This document shows, piece after piece, positions 5,849 to 15,136 of a stretch of 24,145 nucleotides of DNA. The notes below the pieces were generated by a model, which worked only from the letters and a program-made list of their open reading frames with translations, was not told the DNA's origin and ran no database searches. The position numbers were made by a program, and so were the translations under genes. The DNA is from Elusimicrobiales bacterium. GTDB taxonomy: Bacteria > Elusimicrobiota > Elusimicrobia > Elusimicrobiales > UBA9959. The DNA lies in assembly GCA_026419335.1 (NCBI GenBank), contig JANZZP010000069.1:1-24145 (forward strand). Direction: 5' to 3'. The stretch's first letter is position 1. Each line of letters begins with the position of its first letter.

Positions 5849-6830
5849 TAAAATAAGATACGTTCAAAACAATACCATAAAAGTCCTGATGTGCTGATGA
5901 TTTAAGAATGCTTTCTGCTTCTACAGATAGGTCTATTGCTTTTATAAGTTTTTCCTCAGAAAAAGAATGTATGTTTGCTCGTTTGGCTTTTTCAATGTCA
6001 AATTTATATATTGCTAATAATTGAGTTAATTCATAAGGCGGATTTGTATATTTTTTGAGAATCAATTTAATCTTTAATATCTTTTCTAATGTATATTCAA
6101 TTGCTTGGAGAATTTTAATAGGTTCTTCTTTTTGCGATATTAATATGTTTAAAGTATTTTTAAATTTATCTATATCCTTCATTATAATATTTTCTGATAT
6201 TTCAGATATTTCTATTTCTTTAAAAGATGTTATAAGTTGTTGTGCTTCTTTTAACGTTAGTATATTTTTGTTATCAGTATAAAGCCATAGTTTTTCTATT
6301 TCATTTTTCATCTGGGAAAAATTTATAATTGAATTTGATATGTATTGCATTGTCTTATTATCAACTTTTATATTACTTTTATTAAAAAAATCTAAGAAAA
6401 ATTCTTTTATTTCATCTGGAGTTATGTCTTGAAATACGATTATTGTAGCACTTATATTTTCATATTCTTTTTTTATTTGATAATCTTTAAGATTTTCGTT
6501 GTGAAGAAGGAAAAGTGAGGTTGAGTTGGATGGATTTTGTAAATATAAAAATATGTTTTTTTTATCATTAGCTTTAAGTTTTTCAAAATTGTCAACTACT
6601 ACAATTCTTTTTGAAGCAAATAATGGAGGTGTTATTAAATCTGAAATAAGCAATTCAATAGATTGAGATTGTGAAAAAGTGGTATAATCAAATTCAGATG
6701 GAATTTTTGTTTTTAGTTGTTTAAGATGATTTTTTTTCCTTTCAGTATCATCTCCTATTAATATATAAGCATTATCTAATTTAAGATTAACTATATCCTT
6801 TAAAAACTCTTTTTCAGATTTAACTTTCAT
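5823..6830 (-). CDS. holA: DNA polymerase III delta subunit
   Basis: 335 aa, normal for HolA. Part of the clamp loader, which opens the sliding clamp and places it on primed DNA. The N-terminal AAA+-like domain (1-140) has the family's typical opening (a segment like NAYILIGDDTERKKNHLKQL) and the RIVVVDNFEKL strand, without a functional Walker motif, as usual for delta. The helical lid (about 140-205) and collar domain (about 210-335; ISENIIMKDIDKFKNTLNILI, then a long helical end) follow. Sequence similarity is moderate, and the call is strengthened by position directly after leuS and lptE. The ATG is 1 nt after the lptE stop with no ribosome binding site of its own, so translation is coupled. 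Confidence 0.88.
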   Translation of the reverse strand: MKVKSEKEFLKDIVNLKLDNAYILIGDDTERKKNHLKQLKTKIPSEFDYTTFSQSQSIELLISDLITPPLFASKRIVVVDNFEKLKANDKKNIFLYLQNPSNSTSLFLLHNENLKDYQIKKEYENISATIIVFQDITPDEIKEFFLDFFNKSNIKVDNKTMQYISNSIINFSQMKNEIEKLWLYTDNKNILTLKEAQQLITSFKEIEISEISENIIMKDIDKFKNTLNILISQKEEPIKILQAIEYTLEKILKIKLILKKYTNPPYELTQLLAIYKFDIEKAKRANIHSFSEEKLIKAIDLSVEAESILKSSAHQDFYGIVLNVSYFIIEQLMSS

Positions 6831-6831
6831 G

Positions 6832-7362
6832 TTAAAGTTTTTTTGTTGATACTCCTGTTACAGAGCCAAAACCTTCTGTGGTTCTTTTTACTGTATCTTT
6901 TGCTATTATTTCCCAAAGTCTTTCTCTTGCTTGTTCCTCAGTCATACCTCCTGGAAGAGAAGAATCTGAAAAAATATAATTTGCTGTTAAAGTGTTTTCC
7001 TCCCATAAAATTACGTTTTTTATCTTATCTATCATTTTTATTGAGTAATTTAATGTTATTTTGTATGCAGTAGGTATCATATTAGAGTTATATTGGATGG
7101 GGGTCATTATATAACTTTTAACTTCTCCAAGAATAATTCCATCTGCATCTGTCTCAGGTTTTATATTATACCTACCATCTTTTATAAATTCATCAATTAT
7201 TTTTAAAGTTAATTTTTCTTCTATACCAAATATAGAACTTTTGTTTGAAAATGCTTTAATTGCTATTGATTTTATATGCTGAGGTAATATTTGTGGGGCT
7301 GGATTATATATAATCTTCGACTCGCAGCTTAATACTAATAGAAATAAAAAAATTCTTTTCAT
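6832..7362 (-). CDS. lptE: LptE-like LPS-assembly lipoprotein
   Basis: 176 aa. Lipoprotein signal: MKR, a hydrophobic core, and lipobox LVLSC with Cys13 as the lipidated residue. The mature part has the LptE-family layout: a first strand with IKSIAIKAFSNKS, then EKLTLKIIDEFIKDGRYN, ADGIILGEVKSY, and an end with helix EEQARERLWEIIAKDTVKRTTEG. LptE sits inside the LptD barrel and helps deliver LPS to the cell surface. Placement between leuS and holA is the same as in many proteobacteria, which supports the call. Start supported by AAAGGGGG. It implies that this organism makes LPS or lipo-oligosaccharide. Confidence 0.85.
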   Translation of the reverse strand: MKRIFLFLLVLSCESKIIYNPAPQILPQHIKSIAIKAFSNKSSIFGIEEKLTLKIIDEFIKDGRYNIKPETDADGIILGEVKSYIMTPIQYNSNMIPTAYKITLNYSIKMIDKIKNVILWEENTLTANYIFSDSSLPGGMTEEQARERLWEIIAKDTVKRTTEGFGSVTGVSTKKL

Positions 7363-7374
7363 AATTTCCCCCTT

Positions 7375-9882
7375 TTACTTAATCACAAAATTTATCAATT
7401 TATTTTCTACATATATTATTTTTATTATTTCTTTTCCTTCAATATATTTTAAAATTTCTTGTTTTGCGATGTTTTCAATCTCTTGTCTTACTGTTGATGA
7501 TGGTATAGTTATTTTTCCTCTAAGTTTTCCATTTATCTGTATTGGAATTTCAATTTTCTTTTCATTTATGATTTTTTCATCAAATTTAGGCCATTCTTCA
7601 TTTAATAGAAAACCTTTTTTTCCATATCTTTCCCAAATTTCTTCTGTTATATGTGGAGCAAAGGGATGAAGTAATTTTAAAAAAGTTTCAAAATCTTCTT
7701 TCGAATTGGTTTTAGATATCTCATTAAAATATATCATAAGTTGTGATATAGCTGTGTTCATTCTGAGTTTTTCTATATCTTGAGTAACTTTTTTTATTGT
7801 TTCATTCCTTAAAATTAAGATTTCTTTTGATAGATTTTCCTCTAAAATAGACGGAATTATATCATTTGCCCATTTCCAAACTCTTTTTAAAAATCTATGA
7901 ATTCCTTCTATAGCACGCATATCCCAAGGTTTTGAATCTTCAAGTGGACCCATAAACATTTCATACATTCTAAAAGTATCTGCCCCATATTTTTCAAGGA
8001 TTTCATCTGGATTTATTACATTCTTTTTTGATTTTGACATTTTTTCTACTATAGGTTTGATTCTTTCCCCTTCTTTTGTTATTGCGGTACCGTCAGCTTC
8101 AAATTCTAATTCATTATAAGATCTGTAAACTCCTTTGGAATCTCTATAAGCGTAAGATAAAATCATGCCTTGATGAATAAGTTTTATAAATGGTTCTTTT
8201 GTAGATACTACTCCTATATCATATAAAAATTTATGCCAAAATCTTGCATAAAGAAGATGCAATACAGCATGTTCTGAACCACCTACATATAAATCAACTG
8301 GCATCCATAATTTTTCAAGTTCCGGATCTACAATTTTTGAGTTGTTTTTCGGATCAATATATCTAAGATAATACCAACATGAACCAGCCCATTGTGGCAT
8401 AGTATTTGTTTCCCTTTTCGCTCTACCTCCACATTTATAGCAGGTAGTATTTATCCAATTTTCAACCAATGCCAAAGGTGATTCTCCAGTACCAGTTGGT
8501 TCATATTTTTCTAATGGTGGAAGAGTAAGAGGTAGTTCTTGCTCTTTTAATGGTACTATACCGCAATTTTCACAGTGAATTATAGGTATTGGTTCACCCC
8601 AATATCTTTGTCTTGAAAATATCCAATCTCTTAATTTATAGTTTATTTTCTTTTTGCCAAGATTTTTTTCTTCAAGGTATTCTATTATTCTCTTTTTTGC
8701 TTGTGGAGTTGGAAGCCCATTTAATATATCTGAATTATAATTTATTCCCTCTTCTACAAATGCTTTTGAAATATCTATTTCTCCATTTTTTGGCTTTATA
8801 ACCCAAACTATATCAAGCCCAAATGTCTTAGCAAACTCAAAATCTCTTTCATCATGAGCTGGTACTGCCATTATAGCACCTGTTCCATAACTTCCCAAAA
8901 CATAATCACTTATCCATATTGGAATTTCCTTTCCTGTCAAAGGATTTATAGCATAACTTCCAGTAAATACTCCAGTTTTATTTTTGTTTTCTATTCTTTC
9001 TCTCTCACTTTTGTTAATACTTTTTTCTACATATTTTAAAACTTCATTAATTTTTGTGTGGTGTGTAATTTTACTTATAAGTTCATTTTCAGGAGCAACT
9101 ACAATATAAGTTGCTCCATAAATTGTATCTGGTCTTGTTGTAAAAACTGTTATTTTTATGTTTGTTCCTTTTACTGGAAAATATATTTCTGCTCCTTCAC
9201 TTTTACCAATCCAGTTTTTTTGCATCTCTTTTGTTGACTGAGGCCAATCAAGCTCTTCTAAATCATTTAATAATCTTTCCGCGTATGCTGTTATTTTAAG
9301 AAGCCATTGTTTTAGCTTTTTCTTTACTACATCAGTTCCACATCTTTCGCATTTACCATTAAAAACCTCTTCATTAGCAAGTCCTGTTTTACAATTTGGG
9401 CACCAGTTTATAGGAATATCGTTAATATAAGCTAAACCATGTTCATACAATTTCAGAAATATCCATTGAGTCCATTTATAGTAAGAAGGATCTGTTGTGT
9501 TGATTTCTCTATCAAAATCATATGAAAATCCAAGAGATTTTATTTGTCTTCTAAAATTTAATATATTTTTTTCAGTTACTATTGCTGGGTGAATTTTCTT
9601 TGACATTGCGTAGTTTTCAGCAGGAAGTCCAAAAGCATCCCATCCTATTGGATGAAGGACATCCCAACCATTCATTCTTTTATATCTTGATATTATATCG
9701 GTTGCAGTATATCCTTCCGGATGTCCAACATGAAGTCCATCTCCACTTGGGTATGGAAACATATCAAGACAATAAAATTTTTTTGAAGAAGGTTTTATAG
9801 GAGTTTTAAAGAGATTAGATGAATACCATTTTTCCTGTTGTTTTTTATCTATATCTGTAAAATTAATTTCTTCTGTTTTCAT
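7375..9882 (-). CDS. leuS: Leucyl-tRNA synthetase
   Basis: 835 aa, full length for a bacterial LeuRS. Charges tRNA-Leu with leucine. Class I signatures: HIGH-type HVGH (51-54) and KMSKS (614-618). Zinc-binding clusters: CPNC...CERC (Cys161, 164, 178, 181) and a second pair set CENC/CYKC (437, 440, 481, 484). The CP1 editing domain is intact, with TTRPDT (248-253) and the conserved editing Asp (Asp347) in PAHDERDF (341-348). The C-terminal anticodon-binding domain ends with [12 protein letters not shown], typical of bacterial LeuRS. Start supported by AAGGAG. It is 22 nt after ybeY and 12 nt before lptE. Confidence 0.97.
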   Translation of the reverse strand: MKTEEINFTDIDKKQQEKWYSSNLFKTPIKPSSKKFYCLDMFPYPSGDGLHVGHPEGYTATDIISRYKRMNGWDVLHPIGWDAFGLPAENYAMSKKIHPAIVTEKNILNFRRQIKSLGFSYDFDREINTTDPSYYKWTQWIFLKLYEHGLAYINDIPINWCPNCKTGLANEEVFNGKCERCGTDVVKKKLKQWLLKITAYAERLLNDLEELDWPQSTKEMQKNWIGKSEGAEIYFPVKGTNIKITVFTTRPDTIYGATYIVVAPENELISKITHHTKINEVLKYVEKSINKSERERIENKNKTGVFTGSYAINPLTGKEIPIWISDYVLGSYGTGAIMAVPAHDERDFEFAKTFGLDIVWVIKPKNGEIDISKAFVEEGINYNSDILNGLPTPQAKKRIIEYLEEKNLGKKKINYKLRDWIFSRQRYWGEPIPIIHCENCGIVPLKEQELPLTLPPLEKYEPTGTGESPLALVENWINTTCYKCGGRAKRETNTMPQWAGSCWYYLRYIDPKNNSKIVDPELEKLWMPVDLYVGGSEHAVLHLLYARFWHKFLYDIGVVSTKEPFIKLIHQGMILSYAYRDSKGVYRSYNELEFEADGTAITKEGERIKPIVEKMSKSKKNVINPDEILEKYGADTFRMYEMFMGPLEDSKPWDMRAIEGIHRFLKRVWKWANDIIPSILEENLSKEILILRNETIKKVTQDIEKLRMNTAISQLMIYFNEISKTNSKEDFETFLKLLHPFAPHITEEIWERYGKKGFLLNEEWPKFDEKIINEKKIEIPIQINGKLRGKITIPSSTVRQEIENIAKQEILKYIEGKEIIKIIYVENKLINFVIK

Positions 9883-9904
9883 AATGAACTCCTTAAGATT
9901 TATT

Positions 9905-10336
9905 TTATAAAAGTTTCTTTAAGTTTTTTAGGGTTAAAATATTAATCTCTTTAAAGTCTTTAATAGTTTTATCATCATATCCAACCAAATGAAGCAAACC
10001 ATGTGTTACAAGTATAAGAATCTCAGTTTCTTGTGAAATAGTATATACTTTTGAATTTTTTACTGCTTGAGGAATTGAAATAAAAATTTCTCCTAATTTA
10101 TATTTTGGAGTGATATTGTATGTAAGGGTTATAACATCAGTTAACTTATTTGATTTAAAAACTTTTGAATTAATTTTTTTAATTTCATTAGAGCCAATGA
10201 AATTTATATAAACTTCTTTAAATGATTTATCTAATATTTTTTTACAAAGTTTGTTGATTAAATCTTCTATATGTTGATACACATGTTTATTTCCTATTAT
10301 ATTTATATTAATTTTTTTCCCATTCTTCATATGCAT
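9905..10336 (-). CDS. ybeY: YbeY endoribonuclease (rRNA maturation factor), with altered metal site
   Basis: 143 aa, normal size. YbeY is a metal-dependent RNase needed for 16S rRNA 3'-end maturation and ribosome quality control. The family motif is present as [11 protein letters not shown] (112-122), but the third metal ligand, normally His, is Asp122. The conserved TDV (66-68) is kept, yet the usual Arg six residues before the Thr is Phe60, with Lys61 next to it, and the usual LSF after TDV is ITL. The start overlaps phoH by 29 nt and has no clear ribosome binding site; Met3 (10330) is an alternative start. The partnership with the preceding phoH gene is the usual one for YbeY. Confidence 0.88.
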   Translation of the reverse strand: MHMKNGKKININIIGNKHVYQHIEDLINKLCKKILDKSFKEVYINFIGSNEIKKINSKVFKSNKLTDVITLTYNITPKYKLGEIFISIPQAVKNSKVYTISQETEILILVTHGLLHLVGYDDKTIKDFKEINILTLKNLKKLL

Positions 10337-11264
10337 CTATGATTTTTGAAACTAATGGATGTCTTACTATATCTGAGTTATCAAATCGTATTATTTTTAT
10401 TTCTTCTATAGATTTGAGAATTTCTAAAGAAGTTAACAATCCTGAAGAGTGTTTTTCCTTGAGATCTATTTGAGTTATATCTCCAGTTATTACTATTTTA
10501 GAATTCATACCCATTCTAGTTAGAAACATTTTCATTTGTAGAGTAGTTGTGTTTTGTGCTTCATCAAGTATTATAAATGAATTTTCCAAAGTCCTTCCTC
10601 TCATATAGGCGAGTGGAAGTGTTTCTATTATATCTTCTTCTCTATAAATCTGAAATTTTTCAGGGCCAAGCAAATTATAGAAATTGTCATATACAGGTTT
10701 TAAGTATGGATTAACTTTTTCGTCTATGTCACCAGGTAAAAATCCTAACCTTTCTCCTGATTCAACTATAGGACGAGTTACTACTATTTTTTTTACAATT
10801 TTTTCTTTAAGAAGTTTCAAAGCGACTGCTGTAGCTAAAAAAGTTTTACCAGTACCTGCTGGACCAATTGCAATAATAATATCATTAGTATATATTGTCT
10901 TTATGTAATGTCTTTGGTTTTCAGTCTTTGGTTTTATTATTTCGCCAAAATCTGTTTTGTAAATGATATCATTTTCATTTTCCAAAGCCATGTCTATTGA
11001 ATTTTCCTTGTCATATTCTTTGAAGAAAGAGATTTTTTTTATTTCAATATATTTTGATATTATTTGGTTTATTCTATTTATTGTTTTATCTACATTTCTT
11101 GTTTTTCCTTTGATGATTAATATTAATCCACTGTCAGCTTCATCATGAACTATGTTTATTGAAACTTTAAATTCTTTTTCCATTTCTCTTAAATAAACAT
11201 CTTGAGGCCCAAGTACATATAATGCCTGTTCTGTATCTGAAAGTTTAATTTTTTTAGTTATCAT
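10308..11264 (-). CDS. phoH: PhoH-like ATPase (YbeZ type)
   Basis: 318 aa, normal length. N-terminal KH-like region (about 1-110; ALYVLGPQDVYLREMEKEF, IIKGKTRNVDKTINRI), then the PhoH ATPase domain with Walker A GPAGTGKT (134-141), the family segment TRPIVESGERLGFLPGD (163-179) and Walker B FIILDEAQN (230-238). The family works with YbeY in RNA metabolism and ribosome assembly; the adjacent ybeY agrees with that. Start supported by GGAGA seven bases upstream. Overlaps GH57 by 11 nt upstream and ybeY by 29 nt downstream. Confidence 0.95.
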   Translation of the reverse strand: MITKKIKLSDTEQALYVLGPQDVYLREMEKEFKVSINIVHDEADSGLILIIKGKTRNVDKTINRINQIISKYIEIKKISFFKEYDKENSIDMALENENDIIYKTDFGEIIKPKTENQRHYIKTIYTNDIIIAIGPAGTGKTFLATAVALKLLKEKIVKKIVVTRPIVESGERLGFLPGDIDEKVNPYLKPVYDNFYNLLGPEKFQIYREEDIIETLPLAYMRGRTLENSFIILDEAQNTTTLQMKMFLTRMGMNSKIVITGDITQIDLKEKHSSGLLTSLEILKSIEEIKIIRFDNSDIVRHPLVSKIIDAYEEWEKN

Positions 11265-13275
11265 AATTTTTCTCCATTATTAATTCGATTTTCCATAAAA
11301 GTGATGATAGAGGTGTTTGGGAAATTTCTTTTTTAAGTTCTTTAATTAGTGATAGTGATGTTGTAGATGCTATTGATATTATTGACAAAGCTATTTCATA
11401 TGCAAATGGTAAAGTATGAGCTATATTGTTCTTTAATAATTCAATATATATTTTAACAATTTCGTAAGGTATTAGAGAATTTGATAGTTTATATAAGAAT
11501 TGTTTTGCTAACATTTCTTTATGTGAGTTTGATTTTAAAATAAGTATTAGATTTTTAATATCTTTATTAAAGTCATCAAGTGTTAATATGTTTGTTTTTC
11601 CAGTTTCTATGTTAATAGTTTTAAAAATTATATTTGATTTTTCTTCTAATATTTTTACTTTAATAATTTTTTGTTTTAAAGTAGGTATATGTGTGGCTTG
11701 TATTTCAAATTCAATGTTATTGATTTGATTTATTTTAAATTTCCAGTCAGTGTTGTATAAACATTTATGAAAGTTTAAGTAATGGAGATATGAAAATTCA
11801 GATGCCATTTTTTCAAGATAATTTTGAGAATCATCTATTATTTTCTCTATTACTTCTTTTACATTTATATCAAGATTGGATTTTTCTTTCTTGATATTAT
11901 CTATTATTTTTTCTATTTCTTGCGTATGATAAGAATATTCAATTAGTATTTGTGATACGAAGATTAAGTTTTTAATATTGTTTAATGCTTCAATATTTAA
12001 TATATCATCAAAAAAATACCCACAACTACATCTAAAAAATGCCGATTTTAATTCCATATCAAACAACTTTATTATTTCATGATATTTGGAAGAGTATATA
12101 TTATTTTTTCTCAAATTTTTTTGTATAAATGATAAAAAGTTGTGAGGTGAAAATTCCTCTTGTATTACTATATATTGTTCAAGCATTTTTTGTGGATTTG
12201 TTACATATTCTATTAATTTTGAATAAAAAAAATTATCTGAATTTTGTTTAATAATATCTGATGCAGTTTTTAATGTATTTTTCCACTTTTTGTATTTCTT
12301 ATTAGGATCTACATAACACAAACATTCATTTTTCCATCTTTCGATTCCATGTGGACAAGACCATGATGTGTTTTCATTTATTTCCACTTCATACTCTGGT
12401 TTTAAATTATTACATATGTAAGATAAATTTGTTATTTTTATCTTTTTTTCTTTGATTATTTTTTTAATCAATTCTGAAAGGTAAATATCTCCGCTTTTTA
12501 TATGATGTCCATAATTTTCCCCATCAGTTGCAATTATAGTGGGTGAGTTTTCATAAGTAATATTAGTGATACGCAAGACAGATTTTTCTGTATTTTGGAT
12601 ATCTTTGTGGAGTAGTTTAGATAAATTGTAATCATATACAAATATAATAATATTTTTTCCTGGATTAACCTTTGATTTCCATAAATACATCCCTGGTTTT
12701 ATGTCCGATGTAACATTTTTTTCGTCTCCTATCCTTGTTATTTTTTTAATTTGGTGAGGTGCAAGAATTGTGAATTTTATTTCTTCATGTATCAAGACTT
12801 CAAGAGTTTCATTATCACAAGCACATTCACTTAACCACATTCCCAATGGTTTTCTTTTAAATGTCCTAAAAAAACTTTCAACTCCCCACTTTACATATAG
12901 CTTTTTTTCATGTAAAGGTAATAATGGCATTATAGCATGATTATATACTTGAGCAATAGCATTTCCATAACCATATAGTTTTGTAGAGATATGATCTGAG
13001 TTTTGTATTGTTATATATAGTTTCGGATATGTTTTTTCTATATAGTTTAATAAAGTTGGACCAAAATCAAAATTGATAATTGAGTATAGATTTATAAAAT
13101 CATCGTTTAATTTTATTTTATGTATTGCTAAAGGTCCATAGCATTGGTCTGTTATCATTTGGTTGTATGAAGAGTGAATTTTTGTCGGAGTTTCTTCTAT
13201 TATTATTCCTGTCCAAGGATCTTTTCTAGGTGGTTGATAGAAATGTGCATGAATTGAAAAATATTTTATTCCCAT
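11254..13275 (-). CDS. Glycoside hydrolase family 57 protein with DUF3536 region
   Basis: 673 aa. The N-terminal half is the GH57 (beta/alpha)7 catalytic domain: motif 1 HAHFYQP (9-15), the nucleophile region GMWLSECA (145-152, Glu150) and the general-acid region ATDGENYGHH (249-258, Asp251). The segment WSCPHGIERW (305-314) with CLC after it (cysteines 318-320) and the long helical C-terminus (about 330-670) are typical of the DUF3536 group. GH57 enzymes act on alpha-glucans as amylases, 4-alpha-glucanotransferases or branching enzymes; which one cannot be told here. No signal peptide, so it acts in the cytosol. It overlaps glgC by 10 nt, which supports a role in glycogen synthesis or turnover. 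Confidence 0.9.
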   Translation of the reverse strand: MGIKYFSIHAHFYQPPRKDPWTGIIIEETPTKIHSSYNQMITDQCYGPLAIHKIKLNDDFINLYSIINFDFGPTLLNYIEKTYPKLYITIQNSDHISTKLYGYGNAIAQVYNHAIMPLLPLHEKKLYVKWGVESFFRTFKRKPLGMWLSECACDNETLEVLIHEEIKFTILAPHQIKKITRIGDEKNVTSDIKPGMYLWKSKVNPGKNIIIFVYDYNLSKLLHKDIQNTEKSVLRITNITYENSPTIIATDGENYGHHIKSGDIYLSELIKKIIKEKKIKITNLSYICNNLKPEYEVEINENTSWSCPHGIERWKNECLCYVDPNKKYKKWKNTLKTASDIIKQNSDNFFYSKLIEYVTNPQKMLEQYIVIQEEFSPHNFLSFIQKNLRKNNIYSSKYHEIIKLFDMELKSAFFRCSCGYFFDDILNIEALNNIKNLIFVSQILIEYSYHTQEIEKIIDNIKKEKSNLDINVKEVIEKIIDDSQNYLEKMASEFSYLHYLNFHKCLYNTDWKFKINQINNIEFEIQATHIPTLKQKIIKVKILEEKSNIIFKTINIETGKTNILTLDDFNKDIKNLILILKSNSHKEMLAKQFLYKLSNSLIPYEIVKIYIELLKNNIAHTLPFAYEIALSIISIASTTSLSLIKELKKEISQTPLSSLLWKIELIMEKNYDN

Positions 13276-14471
13276 TTTGAAATGCCTCTTGGTATTACCA
13301 CAATTCCCGAAGTGTCTATGAAATAATTTTGGGCATCTCTTGAAGGATTGTGTCCTATTATTGTTTTTGGTTCAAATACATTATATCTATCAACTATGAC
13401 TCTCTTTAGTCGAGTTCCAGATTTAATTTCACAATTATCCATTATTATACATTCAGACAGTTCGCATTTGTCATGTATGATAACATTAGATGAAATAATA
13501 CACTTTTTAATCGAGGATTTAATTACAACTGCGCCATCACATATTAAACTATCTTCTATGTTTGACTGAATTATTTTCGCTGGTCCAGATATAAATTTTT
13601 GAGATATTATCGGCCATTTTGGATTATTTAAGTCGAGTTTTGGTTCTATTCCTAGCAAATCCATATGTGCGTCGAAGTATGATTGAATTGTTCCGACATC
13701 TCTCCAATAATTTTCTTCTTCATGTATTTTAATCCCTGCAAGTTTATGTTTAGAATAATTATAAGCAAAAAGTCTGTAATGTTTGAATATTTGTGGAAGA
13801 ATAGTTTTTCCAAAGTCTGCATTTTCATTATCACCATATTCATGCATTACTTTTCTTAAAATATCGAAGCTAAAAATATAATTTCCCATCGAAGCATAGA
13901 CATAAGAAGGATTTGATGGAATGGGTTTTGGATTTTTAGGTTTTTCTTCAAAGCCAATTATTCTATCATCTTCATCAACTGTAATAACTCCAAATCTGGA
14001 TGCTTCTGTTATTGGGACAGTTATTGCGCTTATTGTTACATCCGCTTTCTTTTCTATATGAAATGCAATCATTTGTCTTATGTCCATTCTGTATATATGA
14101 TCTGCTCCGAATATGGCGACTAAATCTGGAGAATAATCACTTATAAGATTTAAATTTTGTTTTACGGCATCGGCTGTTCCCCTATACCACATTTCGCCTA
14201 ATCTCATTTGGGGTGGTACAACTGTTATAAAATGATCTTTTGTTACGCTTGAAAATGCCCAATTTTGTCTTATATGTTCTATAAGAGATTGAGATAGATA
14301 TTGAACAAGTACATAGTTTGCAAATATTTGTGAATTTATAAAATTTGATAAAACAAAATCTATTATTCGGTACTTTCCAGCAAAAGGCACAGCAGGTTTA
14401 GATCTTTCTTTTGTGAGAGGATATAATCTTTCCCCTTTTCCACCAGCCATTATTATTCCAATTGTTCTCAT
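13266..14471 (-). CDS. glgC: Glucose-1-phosphate adenylyltransferase (ADP-glucose pyrophosphorylase)
   Basis: 401 aa, normal length. Makes ADP-glucose from glucose-1-phosphate and ATP, the committed step of bacterial glycogen synthesis. N-terminal nucleotidyltransferase domain with AGGKGERLYPLTKERSKPA (9-27) and AGKYRIIDF (31-39), then FGADHIYRMD, GFEEKPKNP, YASMGNYIFS and ENYWRDVGTI. The C-terminal left-handed beta-helix repeats are visible (KIIQSNIEDSLICDGAVV, KSSIKKCIISSNVIIHD). Start supported by AGGGGGG. The GH57 gene follows with a 10-nt overlap; no glycogen synthase lies in the window. Confidence 0.96.
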   Translation of the reverse strand: MRTIGIIMAGGKGERLYPLTKERSKPAVPFAGKYRIIDFVLSNFINSQIFANYVLVQYLSQSLIEHIRQNWAFSSVTKDHFITVVPPQMRLGEMWYRGTADAVKQNLNLISDYSPDLVAIFGADHIYRMDIRQMIAFHIEKKADVTISAITVPITEASRFGVITVDEDDRIIGFEEKPKNPKPIPSNPSYVYASMGNYIFSFDILRKVMHEYGDNENADFGKTILPQIFKHYRLFAYNYSKHKLAGIKIHEEENYWRDVGTIQSYFDAHMDLLGIEPKLDLNNPKWPIISQKFISGPAKIIQSNIEDSLICDGAVVIKSSIKKCIISSNVIIHDKCELSECIIMDNCEIKSGTRLKRVIVDRYNVFEPKTIIGHNPSRDAQNYFIDTSGIVVIPRGISKWE

Positions 14472-14479
14472 AATCCCCC

Positions 14480-15136
14480 CTATCCTAACATATCAAGAAT
14501 ATATCTTAAATCTTTTCCGATACATAAAAATACTGGTTTGTCGTTTAATGTATAACTTTTATTTTTTAATTTTTTTAGGTTACTTGTACAATCTATAAGA
14601 TCTATTAATTTTTTTGCCTCACGAGTTACTATCATATCTTGGTCGTCAATTCCAAAAGATTCAAATATGGTTTCTAGAAGATTTGAGTAGTTTTGTATAA
14701 CGGATTTCCTTTCTTCGATTAATTTTTCCCTTTCTTTATCGACTAATTCGTACCATGTTTGATGTTTTATTAAAGGATGAAGTAATAAATATGGATAAAT
14801 TCCTATTTTTTGATTGATTTCATTTAATTGTTCATTGAAATTTTTAAAGCCGATATAAGTATATTTTATTTCCATATATTTACCTATACCTGCCGAAAGT
14901 ATTTTTGTACATATTTCTTGAAGGAAGTCTAAGGAATGATGCATTCTCCACATTAATATATCACAATCCTCTTTTAAATTGCTTATAGCGTATGTTCTTA
15001 GAAATATTTTTTCTTGACAATTTGCTATAGCATCTTCAAACTCTTGTTTTAGTGCAATTCTTGAATTAAGTTCTAAGTGTTTGAATTCATTAGAAAGTTT
15101 TATAAATGTAAATATTGAAAAAACATTATTTGACAT
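14480..15136 (-). CDS. Chlorite-dismutase-family protein (PF06778-like), proximal His apparently missing
   Basis: 218 aa. The pattern is that of the chlorite dismutase/HemQ superfamily: an opening FTFIKLSNEF, the middle segments MWRMHHSLDFL and MEIKYTYIGF, YPYLLLHPLIKHQTWYEL (114-131), the helix KEREKLIEE, and the conserved SFGIDDQDMIVTRE (160-173) followed by YTLNDKPVFLCIGKDL. In the heme-binding members the proximal His lies in the helix between WY and GLDD. Here that stretch (about 132-160) contains no His; the aligned residue is Glu142 or Arg143. It may therefore not bind heme in the usual way. Start supported by AAGGAGA. It overlaps the upstream barrel-sandwich gene by 11 nt and lies 8 nt before glgC. 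Function unknown. Confidence 0.75.
   Translation of the reverse strand: MSNNVFSIFTFIKLSNEFKHLELNSRIALKQEFEDAIANCQEKIFLRTYAISNLKEDCDILMWRMHHSLDFLQEICTKILSAGIGKYMEIKYTYIGFKNFNEQLNEINQKIGIYPYLLLHPLIKHQTWYELVDKEREKLIEERKSVIQNYSNLLETIFESFGIDDQDMIVTREAKKLIDLIDCTSNLKKLKNKSYTLNDKPVFLCIGKDLRYILDMLG

Noticed and set aside
13652..13843. 63-aa minus-strand open frame inside glgC
   Set aside because: A shadow of the clearly coding glgC frame.
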